Of a DNA stretch of 64,000 bases, positions 11,476 through 23,600 are shown piece by piece. Position 1 is the stretch's first letter. The number at the start of each line of letters is the position of its first letter. The position numbers and the translations under genes were made by a program. This DNA is from Rapana venosa (lineage: Eukaryota; Mollusca; Gastropoda; Neogastropoda; Muricidae): contig CM054145.1 of NCBI GenBank assembly GCA_028751875.1, forward strand, positions 10,165,952 through 10,229,951. Direction: 5' to 3'. Below the pieces are notes generated by a model. That model saw only the letters and a list, made by a program, of their open reading frames with translations, was not told where the DNA came from and searched no databases.

Positions 11476-14400
11476 GTAAGGACAATGATAAAAATAATAA
11501 TGATAACCGTTTGGATAGACGAAATATTTTGACAGTAGTACTATTAAAATAAAAGTAACAGTCACTATGAAGAGAGTAATTAGGCCTAATGCCCCAGACA
11601 TGTAGCTTTAAATTAAAAACAAAATCAACATAGATTGAACTTCTTTAAATAGATTGAACTTCTTTAAATATGATACTTTGATAGTTTGCCCAAACGTTTT
11701 ACATCATTAGATGTTTGCATAAACACATTTTATTTCTGTTTCTTTCTCTTCCTTTAAAGCCTACAACGTCAACTTCGCTAGTATATGGAGAAACCGGCAG
11801 ATATCCTTGTCTATTTTGGTCTCTGTTTGAATGGTTGTTTCTGGATGCAGCTGCTTGACATCCAGTCTGAAAAGCTATCCTCAAATGTTTATCAGACGAT
11901 GAAAGATTTACATGACAAATCTTTGATTCAATCATCATTGCTTAATAAGATAAAAAAATTTTAGTACAAAGCAGATTTGACTGTTGTGGGAGAGACAGTT
12001 TTGTTCAACTTCAAGTATTCATTCTACAAGTTCACACATCAAAGCCTTCTTAATAGAAAATTTTGTTAATGAATGGAGAACTGAGCTGTGGAGTAATAGT
12101 AGATGGCTTTATTATCAAAACTATAAGATCGATTTTGGTATGGAAAAATACATAACTTGTCCACCAGCTGTATATGTTTATGCTCTTATGAAGTTATGTT
12201 GTAGCTGTCACAAGCTTCCTATTGAGGTTGGACGTTTCCATAATATACCAAGGGAAGAAAGAATATGTTCAAAATGCTATATGTCTGTTTTAGGGGATGA
12301 GTTTAATTTTATCATGGAATGTCCCCTCTTCAAACATTTAACTTAAGACAAGATTTTATTCCCCGACATTTTCTTCAACCCATGTCCAGTTATAATTTTT
12401 GTAGGCTAATGAAATGCAAATCTTGAAAAGTTCTCCTGTCGCTCTCAAAAATCATAAGATTTGCAGGCATTTCTTGAAATTTCAATTGTCTTTCATATGT
12501 ATAGATTATGTATTTTAAAGAAATGTTTATATTTAAAAATAGTAGTGAGTCATTAAATTGATTAATACTGTTTGCTTATCATTATAATAATAATAATAAT
12601 GTATGGAATTTATATAGTGCTGAATCTTGTAAAGCAACAAATCAAAGCGCTCAGATTTCATTTCATACCACTTTAAGTCACGGCAGATTTCTCCGTGAAA
12701 TTCGGGCTGCTCTCCCCGGGGAGAGCGGGAGAGCGCGTCGCCACAAGCGATGAACTGTTGCTTTTCAGTTACTGTTAGTATTCATATAATTTTTGGGTAT
12801 ATTGCTGTTAGGTTTATTCTCCTGTTCAATTTGTTTGTAATCCTCCATACCCCAAAAGGGGTGAAAGGAATTAAATCTTGAATCTTGAACTTTTAACCAT
12901 GGAAAGCCATTCTTTAGAAATGAATCAGTTTGTAAGATGTTTTGTCTGAACAAATAGATTTTGACAATATTAAAAAATTTGTGTTCCTTTTTTTAATTTA
13001 GGTGTGGGGCAGAACATCAGCACCAGCATGGTCCTGAGACATCCCAACGCCAGACACCTTCCTCTCACACCGGTTCTTCTTTCACGCAACAGCAACGCCT
13101 CGAAGAAGTCCTCAACAGGGCTAAAGATTTGCTGGGGGAACTGTTTGGTCAGCAGCCTGCCACTCCAACTCCTGACACACCAAACCGAGGTCAGTCTGCA
13201 GACAAGCCGTCTTCCTCACAGAAATCGGCTGAAGGAAGCTGCCGCAAGAAAGCGCCGGCAGCATCCCACCCTAAAACTGCATCCGGCGCAACCCAGCAAC
13301 CGTCATGCCAGGAGAAGAGGAACGAGTCCAAACCTTCGTCGTCACCAAGAAAAACTGAAGAACAGGCAGTGACCAGAAGCCAATCCCAAACAACACAGCC
13401 CAGCAATTCACAGTGGAGCCATTCTCTCTACTTCTCCAGTTTAGCCCCCAGCAAAGTCAGAGCCAAGGTGAGGAACGGTCAAGTCCTGATTCGCGTATGT
13501 CTTGGAACGGCGTCCGGTCCCGGTGCCTGCCAAAGCATGGTGGAGGTCACTCGCGCGGTCACGCTGCCCGAAAATGTGGACCAGAAAACAGTGACTGCCG
13601 TCATGAAGCTGGATGGGACTCTGGTGCTTCGGGCTCAGTTGAAGGAGGGTCGTTCTGATGAGCCGAAGGCAGCTGAGAAAACAGAAACACCAGCCAGTCA
13701 AGTGGAGAACGGGGGTACTGCTGAGAAAGAGGATGAGGAGACTGAGGGCTCCAAACTGAAACCGGAGAGAAAACAAGCCACAGCGACCAGCGAAAAGAAG
13801 ATGGAGATTTCTACTCATCAGGTGGAGAATGTAACCCGTGCTGAACAGAAATCAGAGATGCCCAGATTGCAAAATGACGCTAAGGGTTTGGAACCGTTGG
13901 AGAACAAGGCAGATCGTCAGGCGTTGGAAAACAAGGGAGATCATCAGGCATTGGAGAACAAGGCAGATCATCAGGCGTTGGAGAACAAGGCACACCATCA
14001 GGCTTTGGAGAACAAGGGATATCATCAGGCTTTGGAGAACAAAGGAGATCATCAGGCATTGGAGAACAAGGGAGATAATCAGGCATTGGAGAACAAAGCT
14101 GACAAAATGAAGGCACTAGAAGACAGATCAGAGAGCATGCATGCCTTAGAAAAAGCTGAAGCTTTGGAAAGCACAACAGAAGCAGAAGGCAACAACACAG
14201 CTCTTCACAGAAGCCACCTGGAACCAGCAACTGATGACACTGAATCTCCACAATCAGCCGAAAAGAAGGAAGGCAGTACAGAGAAGACAGATGATGCGGT
14301 TACAGAGGAACAGCACCATCACCCAGAGGACGAAGCACAGGTGATGGACAATGACTGGACTTGTACAACCTCGTCTCCCTATGTCGAGGAACCAGAGGAT

Positions 14401-15009
14401 GAACCTCTCTCCATCGGTGAGGAACTCTCCCCTCCATCATCCATGGAAGACTTTGTCATCATTCAGGAAAACTCCTTGAGCTCGGAGAAAACAGAAGCTG
14501 GAGATCATGAAGAAGCTACGAATGCCCAAAACATCCAAAGATTTGAAAACCTGGTACCACAAGATCAAGCACATGCAGAAGAGGAGACAGTCAAAGAAAA
14601 TACTGACAGAGAAATCGGCACGTCAGACCAGACCGACCCCACCAGGCCCATTAAACGCAGCCAAGAACCAACGCATGACTCCACTGAAAACTTCCCACCA
14701 CAACAATGCTGGGCAGCAGTGGGTAACATGCCGGTACAAGGCCCTGCTCACGGTGGCAGTTTTCGTGTTCATCTGCCACTTCAGGGGTTCAGCCCTGAAG
14801 ACGTGAACGTGAAGCTTGTCGGCCACACTCTCCGGATCAACGCCATGCGTCGGTGCTGGTTGGGAGAGGTTTCCTACACGGAGAAGGTGGAGAAGGAGCT
14901 TGAGCTTCCAGGGCACCTGGATGTCTTGACCGTGAAGTGTGAGTACCAGCCGCGCAATGGATGTCTGGTCATCAACGCTCAGCATCAAGTGCCAGTTATT
15001 GTCGAGTAA
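11423..15009 (+). CDS. Small heat shock protein with two alpha-crystallin domains, 686 aa, two exons
   Basis: Join 11423..11475 and 13002..15009. Exon 1 ends CCA-AG before GTAAGG and exon 2 follows a T-rich tract and TTTAG; phase 2/1 makes AGG and the frame stays open to TAA at 15007-15009. ATG 11423 is the start that stays open into exon 2; an ATG at 11313 runs into a stop within exon 1. Domains: a Gln/Pro/Ser-rich N-terminus; a first, diverged alpha-crystallin-like domain at about 156-232 (LYFSSLAPSKVRAKVRNGQV to DGTLVLRAQL); a long acidic Lys/Glu linker with 9-residue repeats from 317; a second, canonical domain at about 602-681 (VHLPLQGFSPEDVNVKLVGH); and a C-terminal V-I-V resembling the I-X-I tail motif. 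Such proteins are ATP-independent holdases in the cytosol. Most sHSPs are 150-250 residues with one domain, so this one is outsized. Two-domain sHSPs are known in flatworms. The intron holds LINE and SINE debris. Confidence 0.85.
11960..12360 (+). mobile_element. LINE C-terminal remnant in the sHSP intron
   Basis: The frame encodes VGRFHNIPREERICSKCYMS and DEFNFIMECPLF, the Cys/His block typical of ORF2 C-termini. It is a fragment and not an exon of sHSP. Confidence 0.75.
12583..12752. repeat. L2-type tail joined to SINE-C fragment in the sHSP intron
   Basis: (aat)n tggaatttatatagtgctga...aaagcgctcag is directly followed by acggcagatttctccgtgaa...gcgtcgccacaagcg. Confidence 0.7.
13002..15009 (+). 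CDS. sHSP coding exon 2
   Basis: Follows the acceptor AG at 13000-13001 and carries almost the whole protein, including both alpha-crystallin domains and the repeat linker. Confidence 0.9.
13897..14112 (+). repeat. 27-bp in-frame coding repeat (LENK[AG]DHQA)
   Basis: Eight head-to-tail copies of a 27-base unit code for L-E-N-K-(A/G)-(D/H/Y)-(H/R/N)-Q-A. Decayed copies follow (LEDRSESMHA, LEKAEA). The repeat lies between the two alpha-crystallin domains and predicts a charged, probably helical spacer. Confidence 0.9.
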
Positions 15010-15024
15010 CTGACATGTTTATCA

Positions 15025-15140
15025 GTGTTAGGTGCCTGTTGTAGGCCAGTGACAGTAAAAGTCATCATCAATGTTAGTGCCTGTTGTAGGCCAGTCACAG
15101 TAAAAGTCATCATCAATGTTAGTGCCTGTTGTAGGATAGT
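15025..15140 (+). repeat. 46-bp tandem repeat in the sHSP 3' UTR
   Basis: Two and a half copies of a unit reading gtgttagtgcctgttgtaggccag...gtcatcatcaat begin about 15 bases after the stop codon. Confidence 0.85.
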
Positions 15141-15795
15141 GACAGTTAAACTCGACAATGTCTGCTGTTGTGAGACAATGAAAGGGATGAAAGATACCGA
15201 TGTCAAGTGCCTGTTGTGTGATGATTGAAAGATGTTTTATTTTCGTCAAATAGTTTGTTGTGATGTACCAGGTGATGGTGAATTTATACTGTATGCAAGT
15301 TTTCTGTTTAGAGGTGTGTGTGCATGCATGTGGGCACACATATGATTAGTTTTTTAAAATGTTAGTTTTTACATTCCGTGTATCATTGTTCATGTATCAT
15401 TGTATGTTGCTAAGTGGGTTCTTTTTCAAAGATCAGGTGTTTGTGTGCAAAACGTGCACATACAAAATTTTATATGTGGCTGTTTGTTGCAATTTTTATG
15501 ACCATTTTAGTTGTTATGGGTTCCTTTGTTACTTTCACAAAGGTTTCATAACAGACATCAGTATTTTGACATTTAAAAAAATTTAACAATTTTTTTTTTA
15601 CACTTCAGTATTTTAAAATAAGTACTTGTTTTAAATGTTATTTTATATTAGATTTGACGCACAAAAGCTGTAGTATCTTGGTATATATTGCGTAGTATAT
15701 TCACACATGTCCCCAAAGGTGGAATGCAGCTACCTCGACACCTAGTGGTTCAAACATTTCATCCCTTGTGTTATGATTTTCTTTAGTTTAAACCT

Positions 15796-15801
15796 AATAA
15801 A
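15796..15801 (+). terminator. Candidate poly(A) signal AATAAA for the sHSP gene
   Basis: First AATAAA downstream of the stop on this strand, giving a 3' UTR of about 0.8 kb. It lies next to a repeat-F copy, so the true end may be elsewhere. Confidence 0.4.
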
Positions 15802-15805
15802 GATG

Positions 15806-15990
15806 TCACAGCTGTCAGTTTCACCCACTTTCAGCTGCTCTCAGCTGCTATCCATTCCATCCCAGCTGGTGCTCATTATAGCAGAAACTGACAGCACTTG
15901 GACTTGGTAAAAGGAAGAGACTAATTTTAGCACTGGGTCCTGGATCCTTGACTAAGTTATGCTGGATTTGCATACTGTGACATTACTTTA
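15806..15990 (+). repeat. Dispersed repeat F
   Basis: cagctgtcagtttcaccca, tccattccatcccagctggt, ggacttggtaaaaggaagag, tgctggatttgcatactgtg. Other copies: 24539-24690, 26522-26632, 58672-58825 (-), 59195-59365, 60632-60800, 61300-61440 (-). About 150-180 bases, no coding capacity, class unknown. Confidence 0.8.
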
Positions 15991-15999
15991 TTATTGTTT

Positions 16000-17090
16000 G
16001 GTACACAAACTTATAGAGGTTAGAATTGTTAGAGTTTAGTTGGTCAGATCTTGAGTAATCCTGAGAAAAACTGAGCTTGAAGATGGCTTTTGTTGTTTTG
16101 TTTGTTAAGAGAGCCTGCAAGGTTATAAATAGCTTTTTTATAGATAGGTTATTTTATAGTTGTTTTTTCATTTTTTTTTTCTGTTTTTTCTGCAAGTCTT
16201 AGTTAAGTGTCCTGTTGTTTTAGAGTTTGCTTCAGATGCACAATGCTACAAATCACTGTTTTCTTATCAACTAATGATTCCAGTTACATGCAAATTGTGT
16301 TGCATTTTTTATATAAGCTAATACTGACGGTAAATTTTCTCATCAAGTGATATGATGCGTGCACATTGTGTGCGTGTGTGAAAGTCGAATATTATTTCAA
16401 GATGGTACATTGAATAAGTAGTGTGTGTGTGTGAGTGAGAGAGATCGAGATCGTCTAATATCATTTAGAGTGAACAGACGTTAAATTGAAGACAACAACA
16501 ACAACAACAACAGAGAGAGAGTGCTGTTCAACAGTAGTTTTCATACTTTTTCCTTAAAAAGTACAGATTAGGGTCTGCAATTGAACTTGTATTAGTTTTC
16601 TTTTATGATAAACTTATGTTTGAAATTGTTTTTATTGAATTACACATAAACTGTAGTTTTGACCCATTTTGTTTTGATTTTGTGTTTGAAGAAAATATAT
16701 ATTGAAAACATGAAAGTGTTTTTTTGGTTATTCATTGTGAGTGTGTGTAAGATACATGTATACTCACAACTATGGAAATGCATAAAAAATATGGTGCTTT
16801 AGTATGTATGGACAGATGCATGCTCAAATTGCCTCGTGTATTTCCATGCACACACATGGCACACACACAAAACAAGTCCATATTTCTCAAAACTGTATTC
16901 TCAAATACACAAGGCAACAGTGGAAAATCATACGCTTTGTATTTAAGCACACTGCAAATTCACACACACATTTATATATCCTTCTCTGACCCGTTAACCT
17001 GCAAACAATAAATACAATAACAGCACGCGCGCACACACAACCTGTATGCACACATACAAAAAAGTACAAAACACACACACACAAGGTATA
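16000..17090. other. Intergenic region between sHSP and PIH1D1
   Basis: AT-rich, with an AAC-tailed repeat end at 16452-16512 and a CA-rich part after 16840. No gene seen. Confidence 0.5.
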
Positions 17091-17095
17091 AGTAT

Positions 17096-17373
17096 GTTCT
17101 TTCGAGCCAGAAGGCCCATAGAGCCGGAGCTTATCCCGGTTTCTGTAGCGTTAAGCGAACTGATGGTTTTTCACCACCCCTGTGACAGGACGCTAGTCTG
17201 TCGCCAGATACTTCCCCAGCAGAGCTGGTACCCACTTGTACACCTGGGTGGAGTGAAGAAAATAGGAGTAAAGTGTCTTTCCCAAGGGCACAACACCGAG
17301 CCGAGCGGGGATCGAACCCGCGATCTCTGGATCACGAGTCGACCGCCTAAACCACTCGACCACGGTGCCTCCA
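17096..17373 (-). mobile_element. SINE-E with tRNA-Ser/Leu-like head
   Basis: The reverse complement begins ggcaccgtggtcgagtggtt and includes gcgggttcgatccccgctcg, followed by gggaaagacactttactcc. Long-arm tRNA features are suggested. It lies just past the end of PIH1D1. Confidence 0.78.
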
Positions 17374-17627
17374 CACACACAAGGCCTACAAAACACACGC
17401 ACACACACACAAACACACGTACACACACTTGTATGCACACACACAAATACACACGTACAACACACACACACACTTATACAACACGCATGCACACACATAT
17501 GTATTCACTCACTCACTCTCACACACACACACACATGTACACACACACACATTTTTCTATCTCCTTCTCTCTCTCGGTTTTCATTATCAATCTTGCTCCA
17601 AACGTCCTTGAAAACAACTCTATCACA

Positions 17628-17666
17628 TCAGTCCTCTGGCTGAACTGGCATTGTAAGTGTCAGAAT
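17628..17666 (-). CDS. PIH1D1: PIH1D1 exon 9 (last)
   Basis: After a pyrimidine-rich acceptor (ttgttttcttgtttcag) the frame reads [12 protein letters not shown] and TGA, the expected last strand of the CS-like domain. It continues exon 8 in phase 0, 3.6 kb away. Confidence 0.88.
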   Translation of the reverse strand: MLTLTMPVQPED

Positions 17667-20600
17667 CTGAAACAAGAAAACAAACCCTTAGTAGCATACT
17701 GGATGACATTAAGATGATACTACTGTTTATAAAGAAAATCAAAACAAACAATCGGATCTGAAGAACAGATTGCTAGAATCACATGTATAGATCTGCTTTG
17801 ACAGGAATGGTGACTGCCAGAATGGGAATGGGACTATAAACCGAAGTCCCGTGTGCGAATGCATGCAGAACATCTTGTGCACATGTTAAAACCCGTTCTG
17901 CTTTTCAGAAGAGTAGGCCATTATGTGCCGGTGGGAACGTATGACAAAATTTACAAAACTGCATACACATGGGGACTGGATGAAAAAAAAGCATGAGTGC
18001 TTCTTCCATTATCCTTGAAATAAAAGAATAAATAAATAAAATAAATAGAGAACACTGACCCTGAACTTCTGACAGTTACCTGTAACGGAGGATATTGTGG
18101 CTCTGGCAGCTCTGATTCAGTGTTACCCACCTTAGCCTTTTCCCTATACGTAACCCGCTTTCAGGTAACCAACCATCTACTAACCCTTCCCTCCGTATCG
18201 CCCACTACTGGGTTACAGAAGCGTACAAATGCCCACAGTGCATGTGTACTGGGAAAGAGGGGTCCTCTCCTTTAACCTTTACCGGATCTCGCTTTTGACT
18301 ACACGTGCAGGATGGCGCGGGTCTTTCACGACCCATACTCATTAAAGAGCCTTTTCAGTGCATATTCCTAAAAGGATGGCGCGGGTCTTCCATGACCCAG
18401 TGGTTGTTATTTCTGCGATGCCAGTAGGCCAAGGCAGTTGCTGCTAGACTAGCACCGTCCAACAATGGCAGCGGCCTCCGTGCATGTTAAAGATCCCATG
18501 GCAGTAGAAAGTCGAAAAAGAGAAGGGGAATGTCCCGGCTATATGGTCAAAATTGGTAGGTCCCTGTTCCCTAATCCCATTCCCCAAACTTGGTACCCAA
18601 TGAAATCGGAGTGAAGTCGACTGTGCTCTTCGAGTACAGTGTGGGAAACCAGTTCCTGGTAAACAGGCTCACACATACCCAGCCATGCTGGAACGCCACC
18701 AAAAAACAAAAAACAAAAAAAAGCAAATGGTGCTCAGTACAATGCATTGTGCAGGTGATGTGGACGAAGGTGCCTCGAAGCTTATGCTGTCTCCTGAATT
18801 TCTGGCAGATTGGCGACGCACCCAGTGCACACTCTGACTGTATGCTCTGGGCAGATGAACTCTGCACATGAGGCACATCTCTGCTGGGTTTTTCTGTCTT
18901 TTTTCCATGGGCAGAACAAGCATCGTTTTCGCTCAGGAGTGCCACTCTCATTGCTGTTGCATTTGCGCCCTTTTGATGTTGGCTGCTGTGGCTTGTTTTT
19001 TCTGGGCTTTTTGGCCTTTGGTGCCTGCTGCTCATCACTGGCCTGCTGCTCAATGTTGGCAATCACCTTGTGGGCAGTCTGGGCAAGGTGCCTTGGAAGT
19101 GCCACTCGGGAGACACGTCTCTTGATTTGTGCTACAGTCATTTCCTCAGCGATGCTGCGGATGAAAGTAGCACGCGTATCCCCACCTGCCAGCCGATGGT
19201 CTGGGAAGTTGATGATGGCCCAGATGCGACGTGCAGCAATGGTCGCCAGATCCATGATATTGCTGAACATGACCATGGGCCACCGCTTTGTCTTGCGTTT
19301 TATTGTGAACGCATGGGCCATTTTGTCCAGGGTGTCCACTGCCCCTTTTGTGGAATTATAAAAGAGGATGATTTCTGGTTTCTTTTTTGCAGAACCTTTG
19401 TTCACAACACCATTGTTATGCATTGTGCTGAGTACCACTGTGCTCTTCCTCCTTTTGCTCTGGTAATTCACCAGAGTGAGAACACTGCTGTAGCTGAATT
19501 CAGATCCATGCAGGGGAAGCTTCTTGGGATCTTTGAATGAGGTGGGAAGAAATCTCTTGTTTGATCTCACTGTCCCTACCATGGTCAAGCCTTTTTGCAG
19601 GAGTGTTTGAGCCAGTGTGAGGTCGGTGAAGTAATTGTCACACTTCCTTCCACTCTTGCAAAAAGGTTCTGCCAGCTGGAGAGCAACATTGCGGCCGAGA
19701 TTGACCTGCCTGTCCTGACCAGCTGGCTGACCAAGGTAGGGAATGCCAAACAAAGGGTAGTTATCCTCAGCATCAGCTACCCAAAATACTTTGATACCGT
19801 AGCGGTCAGGCTTGGACGGCAAATACTGCAGAAAACTGCATCGCCCCCTGAAAGGAACCAACTGCTCATCAATCGTGAGAAGTGGACCTGGGATATAATG
19901 CTTGAGAAGATTTCCCATGAAATCATCCCAAATTTCCCTAAAGGGGGCGAATGCATCTCGTTACCGTCTGGCATTGCGTGTTTCTTTTTTGTCGAAGCGC
20001 ATGTATGTCAGAAGCGTTTGAAAACGCTTCCGGCTCATACATGCCCTTGCAACACCCCAACCATACACTGTATCCCACACTTCTACTGTAGATGCAAGGT
20101 TTTGCTTTTTGGATCCAAGGAAGAGGAGCAGACCAAGTAAACCTTCCATCTCGACTTCGTCGGTTTCAACCCAGGCCTCTTGAAGTACCCTGCGCCCTTC
20201 GGTGAAGTCTTGAAAAGTGGTCCACCCGGCTGAAGAAACATTCCTACTGGGTCTTCCACGACCGGCACCATCCTTTTAGGAATAAGCAGCGTTCTTCCTC
20301 TTTAAAATGTGTGGGTCTTCCACGACCCGCACAATCCTGTGTGTGTAGTTAAAATGTTGCGTCAAATAACAATAATTCTATTTCACGCACATCAATGAAA
20401 TTTTACTTGCCGAAAGTTGTTTAGGTTCTTGACAAAGTCATGAATTTTCGTGAAGATAGCTCAAATAGTTTAAGAGATATAAGACTTTTTATGTGCCTCT
20501 GGGTCGTGGGCGACCCAGGAAGTCCGGTAAAGGTTAATGCAGGGATAGTGTTAAGAATGCATGCACAATATGCCCTCCATCTCACTGATGGACACTATAG

Positions 20601-23600
20601 CCAAGTGGTAAAAGCCGTTTGACTTCAGTACCGTGGGTCCATGAAGTCATGGGTTTAAATCTGGTGAATTCAGGGCCAGGATTTCTACCATCTCCCAGGT
20701 CAACTTCAAGTACAGACCTGCCAGTGCCTTGACTACCTTTGTGTATATATACATATGCAATAATAATACTGTTGGTTCATATGATGTAATGTAAAGGAAC
20801 CGAAACAGAAAAAATATAGATAAGAAGCCAATTTCTAAAGCTTGCAATGCATTTATTTTCAATAATACTTGTGTAATTCATTCAGATTTGAGGGACGGGA
20901 CAGCTCAGTGGTCAGAGCCCTCGCTTTCCCCCAGCCAAGGTTAAGCAGCATCGAGCGTGGTTACCAGTCGGATGGGTGACTGTCTGCAAGCCTTGGCTTA
21001 AGTACAGTCCCTCGGTTCACCCAGCTGTAAATGGGTGCCTGCCCTCTTTAGGGTCAGGGAAGGTAAAGCAGCGAGGGAGAGGAGATGGGCACTGCCCTTA
21101 ATATGCTGGTCCCTTGAGAAGTGAGATCTCTGACGTCTCACTCCCCTACAACCACATAGGTTATGGGACACCTGTACCTTTTAATTCATTCAGAATAAGC
21201 TAAAAACTGGGCCAAGCTTCCTGATCTTACCTTGGTGCACCTGTCAAACTGTGCCCCGACGTCCTCTTGAATCAGGTAGTAGGGCAGATAGATGTCCAGG
21301 TGGTAGACATTGGACCGTGTCTCTAACAGAATGCGATCCTCACCTACATCTAGGGTGATGGTCTGGGCGGTTTTCTGAATAACAAACACACGGTGGTGAT
21401 TTTAGAAATGTGTGGGAGTGCTGTGTGTTGTGTGTGTGTGTTGTGTTGTGTGTGTGCTGTGGTTGTGTTTTGTGTTGTGTGTGCACTGTGTGTGTGTGTG
21501 TGTGTGTGAGTGGTATGTGTGTGTGAGTGTGGTATGTGTTGTTACTTTGATTTTACGTCTGTTCATTCAAAGTGATATTAGACGAAGGGAAGGGGAGGGG
21601 ACATTTATGTTGGTTGTGTGCAGTGAAATGGATATCTGTTGCTAGATATTGTAGGCAGTACACAAAAAGGGCTGAAAAATGATAACAAATAAATACATAA
21701 GAAATGCTAATATGACTTTAGTACTATACGACTGTTCATTAACGATTTTGTAATAATAATAATAATGTGTGAATTAGGTGTGTGTGTGTTTTATTAATTT
21801 TTTTATTAATTTATTTTATTCTGTTATATCGAAGATAATGGAATAAGCACTTATGTGCTTTTTTACATCCAGTCCCCATGTGTATGTGGTTTTATAAATT
21901 TTATCATCTGTTCCCGCCGGCACACCATGGCCTACTCTTAAGAAAAGCGGAACAGGATTTAATGTGCGTGTGTGTACATGTGTGCACAGTCACGTGTGTG
22001 TACACATGGGTATATATGTATGTGTGCATGGTTTTATATACATGCATGCAACCTACCATCCCTGCTCCAAAGCTCACTGTTACTTGAAACAGATTCAGAT
22101 TTCCCAGTAATCGCAGTATGGAGATTTCTACGATCGCTGTGAACAGCATTCTTTGTTTAATGACACATGCATTGGTGATGGAATATTAGTTTTGCTGAGA
22201 AATGTTATTACCTGTGGCTTGCGTATGTTTGTTTGCTCGTTAAGTTTCTGGAATGTTTTATGGTATTCTAACGAGATGTTTCCAAATGTTGTACTGTCCT
22301 CTGGAGAATTCCTGAAGTTTCGGTAATGTTCTGGACAGTTCCTTAAATTTCTGGAATCTTCCAGTCTTTACCAGCGGCTATTACAAGTGGCCTGGTACTG
22401 TATGTGTACACACACACACACACACACACACAAGGGGCTGTTACCACAGCAGCAGGGAGGAGATGAGGAAAAGAAGGGAGGAGAGTAAGAAAGGCAGCAG
22501 AGGCAGAGCAGGGGAGGAAAGCGGATTGTAGATGAAGAGATTACTGGAAGAAGGGGAGAGAATTTGAATAGGAGAGCCATAAGGACTGTGAAAGTCATGC
22601 AGCTGTATTTAGTGAGTGTGGTCACAGAGTTTTGGCTGTTGATCCACAGTGATTGTGGACAGAATTTTTTTCTTTTTTGTTGTGGAACTTTTGTACTGGA
22701 AATGAATACTGTTTTGCAATGATTCAATAGAATAAAAGAAATCCAACTTGATTCCTGAGTCAACTTGTGCTCTGTCTGGATGTGATTTACTGAGAGATAA
22801 AAACCAAAGCGAGGCATTTCAGTCAGCGTTCTACATCCACTGGAGTGTTTTTCAAAACAGAGTTCATGTGTCAAAGAACATTGTAACGCTCACAATAAGA
22901 TGTTTCATACCACCATTAGTGTATCTCTCTTTTGCGGTGAATGTTTGGGAATGTTCAAGAAAAAACAATGCGAAATCGGCGAACGTTTGGATTCCACTTG
23001 GTTGTTACGGACGTTTCCACTTTGTTCGTGTCACATGACCACTTTACTATCAGCATACATTCTACCATTTAATGGCAGCTAGAGGCTGTGTTTTCTTCTG
23101 TGCAAATTTTTTAAGTTGATCTAGTGAATGAGCGAATTTTAAAAATGAAGGACGAGGAGATTTACAGATCATGGTGCGATTGGTATGAGGCCAGCAATAA
23201 ATATTCAGTTTTTGAGGGACACGACGTGATTAAACTACATGAGGTGAAGAGCTATGAGAGTGACCTAGATATTAACTTTGACAACATCGAAGTTTCGCTG
23301 CTGGTCCATAACTCATTACAAGAAAATTTTCATGTTTGGATTTTGTTGTTGTTGAAGTCATGTATCACCCAAAGTATTCAAAGAATTGTTGTAAAGTGTT
23401 CATAGATATGTTAGCAATATACATAAAAGAAAAGTAAAATAATATCTGGATGTATTTTGTGTGTGTGTGTGTGTGTGTGTGTTTGTGTGTGATGCTACCC
23501 TATCTCTTTTTTTTCCCCCGGAGATGCTTCCCTTTGCGTAGGATTTAGAAAGTATTTAACTCATACAGAGTCAGGAAAAAAGAAGGATATACACACCAGC

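Noticed and set aside
11984..12346. Extra exon of the sHSP gene
   Set aside because: The frame matches LINE ORF2 C-termini and lies inside an intron whose splice sites join in phase without it.
17300..17373. Candidate tRNA-Ser/Leu gene
   Set aside because: Very tRNA-like, but it continues into a SINE body (gggaaagacactttactcc) and lacks a clean 3' end.
20936..20990. 5S rRNA pseudogene
   Set aside because: The 5S-like stretch recurs at the same place in every SINE-B copy, so it is a SINE part, not an independent 5S copy.
22748..23038. Plus-strand frame opening near ATTCCTGAGTC
   Set aside because: No ATG at the reported start, mixed composition, no recognisable motif.
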